Positions 52,883 through 63,120 of a stretch of DNA of 64,000 nucleotides are shown here, one piece after another. The DNA lies in NCBI RefSeq assembly GCF_000219625.1, contig NC_018215.1, positions 2,232,001-2,296,000 on the forward strand, given 5' to 3'. The notes under the pieces are model-generated. The model did no database searches. It worked only from the letters and a program-made list of their open reading frames with translations, and was not told where the DNA came from. The position numbers and the translations under genes are program-made. Numbering within the stretch: position 1 is the first letter of the stretch; every line of letters starts with the position of its first letter. This stretch comes from Zymoseptoria tritici IPO323. Its lineage: Eukaryota > Ascomycota > Dothideomycetes > Mycosphaerellales > Mycosphaerellaceae.

Positions 52883-54009
52883 CTTGCTGCCGCGAAAATT
52901 TCCAAGTGCTGCTCAGCGCGGAGTGTCTGGAGCAGATGACTTCTCGTCCTTGATCCGTTCAAGGGCTCAGCAGAAGGCGGCAGTGCGTGGACGACGCCAT
53001 CGCGAGCTGCAACATGGTCAATATCATTCAAAGCGTGCGGTCGCATGAATATGCGCTGCCTGTTCCGCCGGCACATTATTGTGCATGAATCAAAACGCGA
53101 TCTCTCCCGGAGGCGCTTCGGCAGCGTGCCAAGACTTTAGGCTCAACTTCGCCTCACTCTTTCAGGTCCTTCGTGCTCTTCTCATCGACAAGCTCGTTTC
53201 AAGAATGCTTCTCATGGCGCTCTGTATCCACAGTCCGCAGCACATGTGCTTGCTGTCGACTGGCACGAGGAAGCGCCGCAATGTGAAGCCAAAAAAGTAT
53301 GCTATTTGACCTTGGAAGAATGCTGAACTAAAGCCTCACCAAATCCCCTCGATTTGCTGCTCACAGTACTCTCCAGCATTCTCAGATGAACTCATTCGAT
53401 CACGATGAAGGTCAACGTTGGTTCAGTGGATTTTTGCCTCCCCACGCTCTTTGCCAGCGTCTCTGTGCTGGCCGCAAGCTCCTCCGATGAAAAAAATCCA
53501 GACCACCGATCAGCGAAGCCATAGCTCCACCGTTCCTCAGACGGACCTGGTCTACAACGAGCGCAAATCCACTTCAGACCTACATGCGTCCGAAAGATCG
53601 ACGGTCCATGACGCCGCTCATCTCGCGGTGCGTGGACTACCAAAATGGAGTCATCCGCAAGTCCCACCTCGCCCTCCTGCGACGTGGACACCTCCTTCGT
53701 GGACACCTCTTTTCTCTGGAGGTGCTCATGGCTCTGTATATTGCAGAAGACAAAAGCTCATGTCTCATAGACTCGATCTAGGAAGCCGCAATCAGGAATG
53801 CTTTGAAACTTCATTCTCCAAGTCTTCAGCGAGAGGTAGACATTGCGAGCAAATGTACAAAGCGATCTTTCAAAACATGCTACTTGACATTGGAGTACTG
53901 ACAAAAACTTCTAGCATACGATCACCGAAAACGCTGAGAACGCAAAGGCCGATCAACAATCGCAACACAAGTCTCGCGAGATCGTGTGTGCCGCCTCTCG
54001 AGCGACGTC
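52883..54009. other. Intergenic stretch, 1127 nt, with a small possible secreted-peptide frame
   Basis: An ATG at 53405 opens a 39-residue frame (to 53524). It begins MKVNVGSVDFCLPTLFASVS and then VLAASS, which looks like a signal peptide. Just after it is a run of seven A, and a longer frame continues in another register, so a broken secreted-protein gene is possible. A direct repeat GTGGACACCTC occurs at 53684-53694 and 53699-53709. The rest has no recognised feature. Confidence 0.3.
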
Positions 54010-55294
54010 TCAGTTCTTCCAATAGGCCTGCGAAGTGTAGTTCTTCTGTGGCACCGCCGCAGCGAACTCAGCGCGCGCGCCAATGCCGTCTTTGGGCTTG
54101 ATGGATTTCGTCTCCATATCAAAGCAGTTGTCTTTGACATGCTCTTCGTCACAGATTTGATACAACTGCTTTTCCTCCATATCGCAGTACAGCTTCTGGA
54201 CCGTGGACACGATGTCGAAACCGTGTGAGCTGGACGATTCGCACACTTCGCGGATATCGTCCTCTTGATGATCCGTGATTATGAGGTGCTCTGGATCCTG
54301 GTTGGAGCCACGGACTTTGATGTTGCGACGTCGCCGCGTCTCTCGTTTCGTGTTGTGCTTTTCTCCCTGGAACAGGTAGACCGATTTGTCGTATTGGCCC
54401 GGCTTATCGATGACCCTCTGTGGATTTTTATCTCCACCTTCACCTGACCCTCTCCCTTCTTCATCCGTTGCAACCACGTCGTATTCCAGCTTGGGGTCGA
54501 AGAATGGAATCTGACTATCCGGAAGCAAATTACCCCAGAAGGAAAACCGAGGTGTGCTTTTGCACAGAGTGTCTGGATTGCTGGTGTACTCTGCCAACTT
54601 GTCTGAAGCGGCTGCCATGTCGTTCAGGTGGAAGCTGAGCGCTCGGGCATTGATGCCATTGGAATGATCGCCGTCGAGCCAGACGCATTTTGGTTTGGCG
54701 AAGTCCGCTCCAATTCTATGTTCACTCAGGAACCACGACTGGCCGCACTGATAGCCAGTATCGCCAAAGAAAGTAGCTGACACTTGATTGTTGGCCACAC
54801 TGACGGCAGAAATGCAGATCGCATCGTTCTGGAGGTTGCTCAGCATAACATAGTATGGGTCAGCGGGCCTGCCGCCATTCTGATTGTTGGGCACATTGAT
54901 TGGACCGCCACCACTATCGCCTTCCGCTATCTTGTCGGTCTTCCTAGGGTGGTATTGGCCGATACGGTTGCCATCATCATCCCAAAGTGCAATATGAGGT
55001 ACGTTCCCGCCAGCTTGGGAATTCGGGCCTGACCCGACCGTGATTTGGACAGTCGAGCCCCCGGTGGCTGGCGCTGGTCTCTCCACAGGTATTGCCAGCG
55101 GAAGGAAGGTTGCTCCGCCGAAGATGAAACCAAGAGCCTGAGCCATTGTCAAAGTTGATAGTGGAACCGAAGAAGCTTTCGAAACGGGATGTCTGCGTGT
55201 AACAAGCTACAGAAGGTGTGTCGAGAGCGCCGAATGAGCAAAGTAAGCTGAGAGAAGCTATGGTGAGTACGACGAGTGTTTGACAAAGAGTCAT
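54010..55294 (-). CDS. Secreted hypothetical protein with GDSGGGP motif
   Basis: The preferred model has exon 1 55294-55211 (signal peptide MTLCQTLVVLTIASLSLLCS), a 73-nt intron (GTAGCT...GGCTCAG) that keeps frame, and exon 2 55137-54010, for 403 residues. Without the intron the frame would start at 55146 (MAQALGFIFGGATF), with 378 residues and a poorer leader. The mid-region (LSNLQNDAICISAVSVANNQ, then GYQCGQSWFLSEH and KPKCVWLDGDHSNG) has the Cys spacing of a widespread but uncharacterised fungal secreted family. GDSGGGPI at about residue 110 (exon 2) looks like a trypsin motif, but the His/Asp motifs of that family are not seen. A basic segment (TKRETRRRRNIK) might be a processing site. 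Function is unknown. Confidence 0.65.
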
Positions 55295-56174
55295 TATATG
55301 GCCTTCTATCACCGCAGCATGCTAACACCATCACCACCTACCATAGAATATCCTGGCTTGGGAGAGTCGTCGACGATCAGGTTCTTGATGGTGAAACAGA
55401 GACGGCGGCTGAGCCTTCTCCGCTAATGCAAACATGGCGGCTACTAAAGTCAGTTTGAGGCTCTACATCCGCTCCGTCTGCCAACATGCTCGGAGACTCG
55501 TGTTTGTCGCCTGAAGTGCGCAGATAACGACGTTCAGATCATTCTCGCCGCCCGGCGCTCTCATCCTGAAACCGAATGCCGCCATGTCGGAGCTCCATGC
55601 GATGCAGCAATGGCGCGTATGCCTGTCGCCTGCGGACATCATTGGAGCGTTCCGAGGAATACCAACAGCGTCCGAGTCGTAGTCTCCTTGTTAGTCTGGC
55701 GCTTGACCCCAAGCATTAGATCTTTTTCCAGACACGAAGCGCCGGGTGTCAACATGCAGCAACATCCCAATTTAGATCCCGAATCAATCGCCAACAAAAC
55801 TTTGCTCGGTCGATCCCAAGATGGCGCAGGCGATCAGCTATGCGGGCGTCTGTAGCGCCAATAAAGACATGGCTCCCAAGAGAGGCACAGGAACTGTTGA
55901 TTCGACAGTTGGTCGGGCCTAAGGAGCGGCACGGGAGCATGACAACCGCAGCGACAGCATCGTGAGGTAGACGGAACATGTGCCTCTTGTATTTCGATTC
56001 TAGTCTTGATGGGGTACTGGGATTCGAGGCTGTTCAAAGTTGCATGCTGCGGTCAAAGATACGATTCAATTGTTCTAGCTATCGATTAAGCCAAGGGTGG
56101 AGTATCGCCCACCGACCGGTGCTCTCCTCCTTTCGTCGCCTTGTACCCCTTGCCTCGCATTTCAACTTGGCTCG
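55295..56174. other. Intergenic stretch, 880 nt
   Basis: This is the upstream region of the secreted-protein gene and the downstream region of the four-helix protein gene. No frame or RNA is supported. Confidence 0.4.
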
Positions 56175-57064
56175 TCAGACAACGTCACACTCATGCTCGT
56201 CCGGAAACGCATCACGATAGTCACGTAGCAGTACTCTCCCGCCTCTCCAATCCCACCAGAGGAGTGCAGCAGTGCCCAAATTGCAGAATAGGAGAAGAAG
56301 ACTGATCCAGAGTGAAGCGCTTCCCCCGGCACACTGTCGAGACATGTCGTGGCCGGAGTCTTCGAAAGCACCGTAAGAACTCAGCTGGCAAGCCCATGCC
56401 GTGAGGTCGAATCTGCCACCGCTGTACACGTTGGCGGGCCCGTAGAGTGAATATGTCTTGTTGCCAAGCCAAGGGTCATCTTGATACTCGACTCGGTATG
56501 TCGGTTCAAAATGGTCGGATTGAACATGATGCACAAGGCACATGAGGAACGATATCAGCGAAAGACCGCAGTCAATGCCAATGACGAAGCAGAGTGCGAG
56601 CCTCTGCAATCTCGAAAGCTGCCAGTACTCAAGTCAGCAACGACATGATTTCAACGATCGAACAGCGTCGCCACCCGCAACGAGAATACCGAGCATCGAC
56701 TCACAAGTAGTGCTATCGCCCGCCGATGAACGAAGACCCCAAGCGAGGCAAGACTCAAGGCCACAGCAATGCTCAGACCAGCGCTGGCCACTACCGCCTT
56801 GTAGTCATTCCGGCCAACCAAAACAGCAGGATATCGTGCCAGGCGAAGTCCGTCGTTGTTCTCGTCAGGTCGGAGATCGACAGTGCCTCCGTGTGTGAGT
56901 CCTCCCTGTGTTGCATTGCTGTACGTAGTCTGAGCGTCGACCTTGAAGGCGATGATAAGGATGGCGAGGAGAAGAACGAGGGAGGTGTTGGCCGCAAATA
57001 GTAGGAAGAATCTGGGATGTTTGTTCTGCGTCTGCTTGGATCTTGTTGATGCGTATGAGAACAT
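56175..57064 (-). CDS. Four-helix integral membrane protein, unknown
   Basis: Exons 57064-56705 and 56618-56175 are joined across an 87-nt intron (GTGAGT...TGGCAG), giving 267 residues. Four hydrophobic helices are visible: FFLLFAANTSLVLLLAILII, AVVASAGLSIAVALSLASLG, ALCFVIGIDCGLSLISFLMC and LWISLLLLFCNLGTAALLWW. The segments between helices 1-2 and 3-4 contain NxS/T sites and Cys residues (AWACQLSSYGAF; MSRQCAGGS), which suggests they face the lumen or outside. The tail is acidic (DAFPDEHECDVV). The arrangement resembles MARVEL/tetraspan-like fungal proteins, but no family motif was recognised. Two copies of a 15-mer lie upstream of the start. Confidence 0.7.
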
Positions 57065-57171
57065 GCCTGTATCTGAAATGATGAAGTCGTCTGAGTTTGG
57101 CTGCGTGACGAAGCCGGAATGCTGCTCTTTAGATATGCTGGAGTTGTTTCAGGACTCATCAGGGGATGGTC

Positions 57172-57229
57172 GCGGCGCTTAAAGTACGAAATCAGCGCAT
57201 GGCGCCTTGTCTCTGCGGCGCTTAAAGTA
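57172..57229 (-). repeat. Two direct copies of a 15-mer upstream of the four-helix protein gene
   Basis: GCGGCGCTTAAAGTA occurs at 57172-57186 and 57215-57229, with 43 nt between starts. The copies are 108-165 nt before the start codon at 57064, so they could be paired factor-binding sites. Confidence 0.6.
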
Positions 57230-57329
57230 TGCAGCCAACGCGGCTTGTCCACGCGCCGATGTTCCTGTTCCACTAGTGACGCACGCACCAGTACAGCCAC
57301 CGGCGGAGCGATCATGTCAGACACAGCCT

Positions 57330-58922
57330 TCAGTATCTCCCAACCCAATCCCAAGTACGCTTGGTGACCACTACTTCTCTGACTTTGAGGTCCGAGGTCC
57401 GAGTTGATGCCCATTCGGCGTCCGTAGGATATGCTCCGAGCGATATCAGATGTTCACCGACCCATGAAAATCCATGTTGCTTTAACGCCTTGTTGATAGG
57501 AGTATCCAAGCGGACACCATCGTCTTCGTAGCAGTCGTTCAGAGAAGCACCGGCTTGAACCAGGATAGTCATGGCCGTGAGGCTACAGCTAGCAATCGCA
57601 AAGTGAAAGCAGGTCCGAAGAGTAATCTCATCCGTCAATTGTGGGTGATTGGACAATAAATGCTTGATGAGCCAAGACTGACTTCCGGCGACGGCGGCAT
57701 AGAGTGCTCTGGCAGGGTCAGCGCCATGGCTGAGCAGTAGCTCGACAGCATCCCTTTGCCCGCGCATGGCAGCTCCTTCGACTGGTAGTCCTCCGTATCC
57801 GCCTCTTGGCGGCCCGTCAATGGCGTTCGCGCCGCGGTTTAACAACAGTTCGACCAGACGAGTTCTGCCCAAAGATGCAGCCAGGTGTAAGGTTCCTCGT
57901 ATTGGGTAATAATCCCGAACTGGGCAAGCATTGACATCGACCCCATGATCCAGAACCCACTGCACAATCTCGGCCTGGTCACCTCGGATAGCTTCCCACA
58001 TGATGAACTTTCCGAGATTCTCGAAGTCTGACAACTGCTGGTCAATCGTGTCGAAAACCAACTCCATGATATCCTTGCGTCCAACCTTTGCTGCCGTCAG
58101 AATGGCGCGCAGGTATTCGAGACTAGTCGTAGGCAAGCGATGCTCGAGACGCAGTAGCAAATGAACGATTCCCGTATGTCCACCAGATATCGCAGCTCGC
58201 AATGCACTGGGCGACGATGAGTGCAACACCGTATGGTGCCTGCGCTCGTCATGGAGGTTCCAGTCTGCGAGCTGTGCAAGATCATGTCGGTCTTGCCACC
58301 AGAGTTCCGCTTGAGTCTCGAGTCGAGCACCGTTATCCAGAAGGAATTGGACAATCTCCTGGTGGCCTTTACTGGCGGCCAAAGTCAAAGGCTCCCAGAA
58401 ATGAGGCGTGGTCCCGCTGACAGTCGCTTTCTCGGACTCGGGGCCATCACGAAGAAGCACAGACCTTACTGTAGAGATGTCGCCGATTATTATAGCACCG
58501 CTGAGCAGATTCTGCCGCTCGAGTCTGGGCAGATAATCATCCTTTGCCAAGATAGCGCATTCTGCGATGGCTTCATGTCGAGCTCGGACCTCCTCTGGAC
58601 TTGAAGCTTCCACAAGCATGTCGAGAGCTTGGTTGACTTTGGCGATAACTTGGAGATATCCTTTGCTGCATCGGGAGACAGAGCGCGATCTGCTCAACAA
58701 AACTTGGCCTCTAAGATGGTGTTCCATGCGATCAATCATACATGGCGTGGCCGGATCTTCGACGTCAACCTCCTGACAAGAACAAATCGCGTGGAGAATC
58801 GCCGTGTCGAATGCTTTTTTCACACTGCGCAAAAGGACAGCTTTCTGGATCCCGATATCAAGGATGAGGTGGTGTATGATGACATCCAGAACCTCCGGTG
58901 GACAGGTTTGCAAAGCTGCCAT
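57330..58922 (-). CDS. F-box-like/ankyrin-repeat protein, copy 2, intact
   Basis: A single exon of 530 residues. The N-terminus (MAALQTCPPEVLDVIIHHLI...LRSVKKAFD) resembles an F-box, which would link to SCF ubiquitin ligase through Skp1. From about residue 150 there are eight or nine ankyrin repeats, e.g. EPLTLAASKGHQEIVQFLLD, SALRAAISGGHTGIVHLLLR and GTLHLAASLGRTRLVELLLN. It ends KRTWDWVGRY. The repeats probably recruit a protein partner. The same architecture, and the same C-terminal peptide, occurs in the frameshifted copy 4.4 kb away on the same strand, so the two arose by duplication. The specific target is unknown. Confidence 0.88.
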   Translation of the reverse strand: MAALQTCPPEVLDVIIHHLILDIGIQKAVLLRSVKKAFDTAILHAICSCQEVDVEDPATPCMIDRMEHHLRGQVLLSRSRSVSRCSKGYLQVIAKVNQALDMLVEASSPEEVRARHEAIAECAILAKDDYLPRLERQNLLSGAIIIGDISTVRSVLLRDGPESEKATVSGTTPHFWEPLTLAASKGHQEIVQFLLDNGARLETQAELWWQDRHDLAQLADWNLHDERRHHTVLHSSSPSALRAAISGGHTGIVHLLLRLEHRLPTTSLEYLRAILTAAKVGRKDIMELVFDTIDQQLSDFENLGKFIMWEAIRGDQAEIVQWVLDHGVDVNACPVRDYYPIRGTLHLAASLGRTRLVELLLNRGANAIDGPPRGGYGGLPVEGAAMRGQRDAVELLLSHGADPARALYAAVAGSQSWLIKHLLSNHPQLTDEITLRTCFHFAIASCSLTAMTILVQAGASLNDCYEDDGVRLDTPINKALKQHGFSWVGEHLISLGAYPTDAEWASTRTSDLKVREVVVTKRTWDWVGRY

Positions 58923-59892
58923 GCTGATAATGCAATGCTTCGGTAGTGTATGCCCGTATAGAAAAAGAACGATGAAAAGAGACCTGATCTTGCAGGAAGC
59001 TGAACGGACGGCGTTCTTGAGCCATCGTGAGCTCCTCCAGCATCAGTGATATGCGTCAATGTCGCTCCCGGAATTTGTTTGCCAATGATCAACCGCATCA
59101 AGCGCGCGACAAGATCTGAAACACGGCACGGGATAGATGAGAGCGCATAATCATTATGCTGCCAAGGCGCTATCTAATCTGCGTCACGTGGAGTCGAAGG
59201 TTTTGACTTCACTTCCCTTCTCTACCTACTGTATACCACCTCTTTCTGGCTGGAACTCTGCTGACAATCCGACACCGAGACTTCGCCACTCGAGCCAGCT
59301 ACATGCGCTCTCGCGCTTTACATACCATAGCCAGCGCCAATTACGAGCGCTAATTGACGATTGGAGAGCGCTTCCAGTGACAAGATCGCACGGGGCACAG
59401 CACGATGGCCTGGGTGATGCCATTCCGGCCAACCCTGCCGCAGGTCGAATTTGACCTGCGCTTGCGAAAGAACACCATCATGGGCTAGATCAGGATCCCA
59501 GTGGCATGCACTCTGCGGTCTACGCGCTGCAACATGTCTATCCCTGGCGAAGTGCATGCGGAGATCCAAAACGCCCATGTCGGAGATGATCGAGGACCAT
59601 ACAGGTTCGGACCAGCAACATTCGAAACGGTAAATAGCATGCATCGTGCAGGCGGCGATGTTGGTATTGACAGACCAACAAGAGCCAAAATTAGATCGAG
59701 GAAGAGCGCAGCATCTTGCGCCGTCCGAGGCGATGAACTAACAACAGCTTCAACGGAACCCGGGTTTGGATTTTTATAAGACTGTGGACGTCGAAGCATG
59801 TGTACGCCCTCAATTTTCTGCTGCAGATACTTGCAGATCTCTCTTTTCAACGCCGCTGTATTGCAAATTTGCAATCTACTTCAACGCCCGCC
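58923..59892. other. Intergenic stretch, 970 nt
   Basis: This lies between divergent genes. A TATA-like TATAAG at 59775-59780 lies 113 nt before the secreted-protein start codon, a plausible core promoter. The rest has no recognised feature. Confidence 0.45.
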
Positions 59893-61155
59893 ATGAAGCT
59901 CAATATCGGGAGCAATGCTCTTCTCTTCGCCTCTCTCGTGTCGTGTATTCCACGCTCCACGCTGGGATTCCCTCTCACCCAAGCAATCGATTCTCTTGGA
60001 CCACAGTCCGGGCATGACATCTTCAACCCTCGTCTCGGCGGAACCTACGGCAACGACATACTGTGGCAAGATGCGGACATCTCCTCCCTCGAGACAAGGA
60101 AAAGGGCAGCTGCCGTCGGAGCACGGGGTTTTCCGAAGGGATTTATTCCAGAAGCTCCGCGGCTTCCTGTTCCACCACCCCGAGCTTTTCCCGGAGGCAC
60201 TGCTGGCTTGACGAGTGGTCCGGCTTTCTCAAGCGAACGTCCCAAAGCGCTCGGTCCTGGTGATCCGCCTCCTCGAACGGTCACGCCACCTCGCGAGGAC
60301 CCGCCAGCCCCGAAGTCAGATTGGAAAGCCATTCCAGAGGATTTAGACCCTGGGACTGGTAAGAAAGGTCTGGATGAGGTCCGGAGTGTTGAGGAGTACG
60401 AGACCGATGGCCACGCGGCAATCGCAGAATATGCTGAGATCGCCGCTGGTCCAGGCCCAGACACACTTATCGGAACCGCTATCCCCGGACATACGGCCTT
60501 CCCCAATTTTCGCAGCTTGGAGCATTATCGCGTCGACGAGGATGACTGGGAGTTCGACTACAAATTACAGAACGGAGCGTACAGAGACTTGCTGAAGATC
60601 TTCAACTCCAACGAGCTGGGCTTCAATCTCAAGGACAACAAGGCCAATGTCAAGATGATTTCTATCGCAAACAAGAAGGGTGGGGCACCAATCAACAGGG
60701 GCATATACGATACAGAGGGCAGATTCATCATGTATCAAGAGGCTGACAAGAGGGCCCAACCTAAAGATGGGTACCAATTGCCAGTCTGGGAAATGGGCAT
60801 GCAGAGTTTCATTGAATCAGCACCTGGTAAAACACAAAACCTCAAGGTGGTGTTCCTCATGGACATCCAGAATACCGAGTTCTACAAGATCGTCAGAGCA
60901 AATTACAACGAGGCGAAGCAGCCCTTCGACCAGATCCTCACATTCAACAGCGGCACCCCAGCCTTCAACCGCATCATGGGCAGCCCAAACTTCAGGAGCA
61001 AGTTCCTTGCTTACGGATACCACCACAATGCCATTGGGAACAAGGTCCCTGACAAGGTCGTCGTTGCCCCAAAACAGGCCCAAAAACTGGCCGAGGGGGT
61101 GTCTGGAACACAGCTTTATGCTGCTGTCATCTTCAAAGAAGCAGCGTCCGCATGA
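59893..61155 (+). CDS. Secreted hypothetical protein with pro-region
   Basis: A single exon of 420 residues. A signal peptide starts MKLNIGSNALLFASLVSC (to about residue 25). A KR dibasic (ETRKRAAAV, about 70) could be a Kex2 cleavage site. A Pro-rich linker follows (RLPVPPPRAFPGG; PPRTVTPPREDPPAP). The folded part begins near residue 200 (EHYRVDEDDWEFDYKLQNGA) and has no Cys in the predicted mature domain. Its final segment (TQLYAAVIFKEAA) looks like a beta strand. No catalytic motif or known family was recognised. Start choice: the ATG at 59893 is the first to give a signal peptide. The frame is open upstream but not protein-like. Its leader resembles that of the gene at 61769. Confidence 0.75.
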   Translation: MKLNIGSNALLFASLVSCIPRSTLGFPLTQAIDSLGPQSGHDIFNPRLGGTYGNDILWQDADISSLETRKRAAAVGARGFPKGFIPEAPRLPVPPPRAFPGGTAGLTSGPAFSSERPKALGPGDPPPRTVTPPREDPPAPKSDWKAIPEDLDPGTGKKGLDEVRSVEEYETDGHAAIAEYAEIAAGPGPDTLIGTAIPGHTAFPNFRSLEHYRVDEDDWEFDYKLQNGAYRDLLKIFNSNELGFNLKDNKANVKMISIANKKGGAPINRGIYDTEGRFIMYQEADKRAQPKDGYQLPVWEMGMQSFIESAPGKTQNLKVVFLMDIQNTEFYKIVRANYNEAKQPFDQILTFNSGTPAFNRIMGSPNFRSKFLAYGYHHNAIGNKVPDKVVVAPKQAQKLAEGVSGTQLYAAVIFKEAASA

Positions 61156-61768
61156 TCCTGGAATCTACGATATATCTTGACGGAACCGTTGCTGGACTTC
61201 CTGCACGTCTGCCCTGCTGTCGCTCTCAGTCTGCTGGCTTACTTACTGTCTGGCTCTTATCGCGTTTGCGTCTCTGTCCTTTCCTGGCTGGTAATTACCC
61301 GTCATTGCTCTCTTCTGCTACTAACGGCCGGCTCGTCCACTGTTCGACAATTTCTGGTCCTATCATCTGTCCAAAGTCAAACTATGTATGTTAGCATACT
61401 CAGAATACAACTGTCTTTACCACTCATGCGAGCATGCTCCGCCAAGACACTAGCTGCATACACCGCCCGTCTTCACCCATCCCTGACCATTCGTAAAATC
61501 CTTCGCGCCGCAGCGTCTATCTTTGCTACACTAAATATCAAGCTAGCTTTTGTATGTCGCATTCACTGGACTCGCACGCCTGCCGTCTGCAGTGCACGTA
61601 CACAAAGATCACTAGCCCTGCACTTTGTATACAAAGGCGGCATATGCGGTTTGTCAGCCCTGCACTTTTCCTGTGTTTGATAAACCCATCTATCTGCCTG
61701 CTGCCTCACAGTTTTCCCAAAAGAATTAAACCTTCCATTCAAAGTGTGCTCGCACAACACAACCCACA
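61156..61768. other. Intergenic stretch, 613 nt
   Basis: It contains the 3' UTR of the preceding gene and the promoter of the next one. It is pyrimidine-rich on the plus strand and has no convincing frame. Confidence 0.45.
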
Positions 61769-62164
61769 ATGAAGCTCAACTTCTGGACAAACGTTCTTCT
61801 CCTCGCCTTACTTGGAGACAGCACTCTCGTCCTGGCTTTAGGCTCTGCAGCCGGCGACGATACCTCCTTCTCAGCCATCAAACCGCACACCCAAGAGCCC
61901 AACCAAGATATCTTCCTCCGCTTCCTCCCCAGAGCAATAATTCCCAAGCCCAAAGTTCCCGACTCTACACCCACCAACTTCGACAACGTCCTACCCATCG
62001 GAGGACAACCACATCCACCTCCTCCTCAGATCGGCGGCGCTTCAGACGGCACTACTCCTTCATCCTCCGAATCTCAGCCGCACATCGGAGCGGGCGATGA
62101 GGATCCAGCGTCCAACTCTGAGTCCGATATTCAACCACCTCCCACAGATAGAGTTTCCAGATGA
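61769..62164 (+). CDS. Small secreted protein, disordered, Pro/Ser-rich
   Basis: A frame of 131 residues. The signal peptide is MKLNFWTNVLLLALLGDSTL and ends near VLALG. The rest is rich in Pro, Ser, Asp and Gln (PHPPPPQIGGASDGTTPSSS) and has no Cys and no recognised domain. It could be a small effector-like protein, or a decayed relative of the upstream secreted protein. The two share MKLN...N-LL-A-L in the leader and a similar DIF segment (QDIFLRF here, HDIFNPR there), but the bodies differ. Confidence 0.6.
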   Translation: MKLNFWTNVLLLALLGDSTLVLALGSAAGDDTSFSAIKPHTQEPNQDIFLRFLPRAIIPKPKVPDSTPTNFDNVLPIGGQPHPPPPQIGGASDGTTPSSSESQPHIGAGDEDPASNSESDIQPPPTDRVSR

Positions 62165-62184
62165 TGACGTATCGCAACATATCC

Positions 62185-63120
62185 TCATGCCAACATCTCC
62201 CTGATCGTATCCTCCAGCGCCTTTGGCTTCACCGCCTTGGTCGCTAACAACTTCTCCAACGTCCCATCCTCAATCGCACACTCGCCTGCTCTCAACGCAT
62301 CATACGTTCGACTCCACCACTCCACGAACGGTCTGTCCATTCCTCGTTCCTCAACGTAGAAATTCTCATGCTCCTCCCTCTCTACAACCTTCAACTTCAC
62401 CTCTCTCTCGAGCGCCCTGCCGACCATTGTCGCCACATCCTTCAACGAATGGCTCTTACCTTGCGACAAATACACCGTCTTGCCCGCCCACTCCTCCTCC
62501 GGCGCCGCGAGGATCAGCGCGCTCGCGAGACCCAAGTCGGCGATACTCGTCCAGTTAACCTTTCCATCTCCACCTACCACGACTTCGCTCCGTTCATCCT
62601 CTCCCAATTTCCAGTGCCCGAAATATAGCGGCCAACTCTCGTTGTACAGTCCTTGCCTCAAGATCGTCCACTGCATTCCGCTCTGTCCCGAAGTGAGGAA
62701 TTCTTCCGTGCGTTCATGGGCCGTCATGACCTCACTAAGAGACGGGTTTGCGAAAGCGAGACTGGTGTAGTAGACATGTTTCACACCGGCTTTCTTCGCG
62801 GCCTGCAGTGCTCGGAAATGATCTTCCTCCCGTCCATGTCCTGGTGGTGCATTGTTGAAATCCTTTGAGATTCGAGGAGAAGAGATCAAGAAAAGTTTGT
62901 CGCAGCCCTCGAATGCGGAGATTAAGGAGGAGTCATCGTCGAAGCTGGCGGACCGGAGTTGGACGCCAGCCGATTGTGCGGCCTTGAGCTTTTCAGCACC
63001 TGAGGTGGAAGAGCTTGTTACGATGATGGATGTCGATGGGATGAGATTGTGTTCCAAGAGGGCGTTCAAGGTTGCGAAGCCGAGTTTTCCGGAGGCGCCG
63101 AGGATAGCGAGATTGCCCAT
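62185..63120 (-). CDS. NmrA-like NAD(P)-binding protein (atypical SDR)
   Basis: A single exon of 311 residues. The dinucleotide-binding loop is at the start (NLAILGASGKLGFATLNALL). Later segments fit the NmrA/HSCARG or quinone-reductase 2 branch: VKHVYYTSLAFANPSLSEVM, MQWTILRQGLYNESWPLYFG and KVNWTSIADLGLASALILAA. There is no YxxxK catalytic pair, so it may act as a redox sensor or an NAD(P)H-dependent reductase. Its stop is 21 nt from the stop of the small secreted protein on the other strand (convergent). Fungal relatives are many and mostly uncharacterised. Confidence 0.85.
   Translation of the reverse strand: MGNLAILGASGKLGFATLNALLEHNLIPSTSIIVTSSSTSGAEKLKAAQSAGVQLRSASFDDDSSLISAFEGCDKLFLISSPRISKDFNNAPPGHGREEDHFRALQAAKKAGVKHVYYTSLAFANPSLSEVMTAHERTEEFLTSGQSGMQWTILRQGLYNESWPLYFGHWKLGEDERSEVVVGGDGKVNWTSIADLGLASALILAAPEEEWAGKTVYLSQGKSHSLKDVATMVGRALEREVKLKVVEREEHENFYVEERGMDRPFVEWWSRTYDALRAGECAIEDGTLEKLLATKAVKPKALEDTIREMLA

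Noticed and set aside
53392..53706. A 104-codon minus-strand frame opposite the possible secreted peptide
   Set aside because: It has no recognisable domain and overlaps a region where neither strand is convincing.
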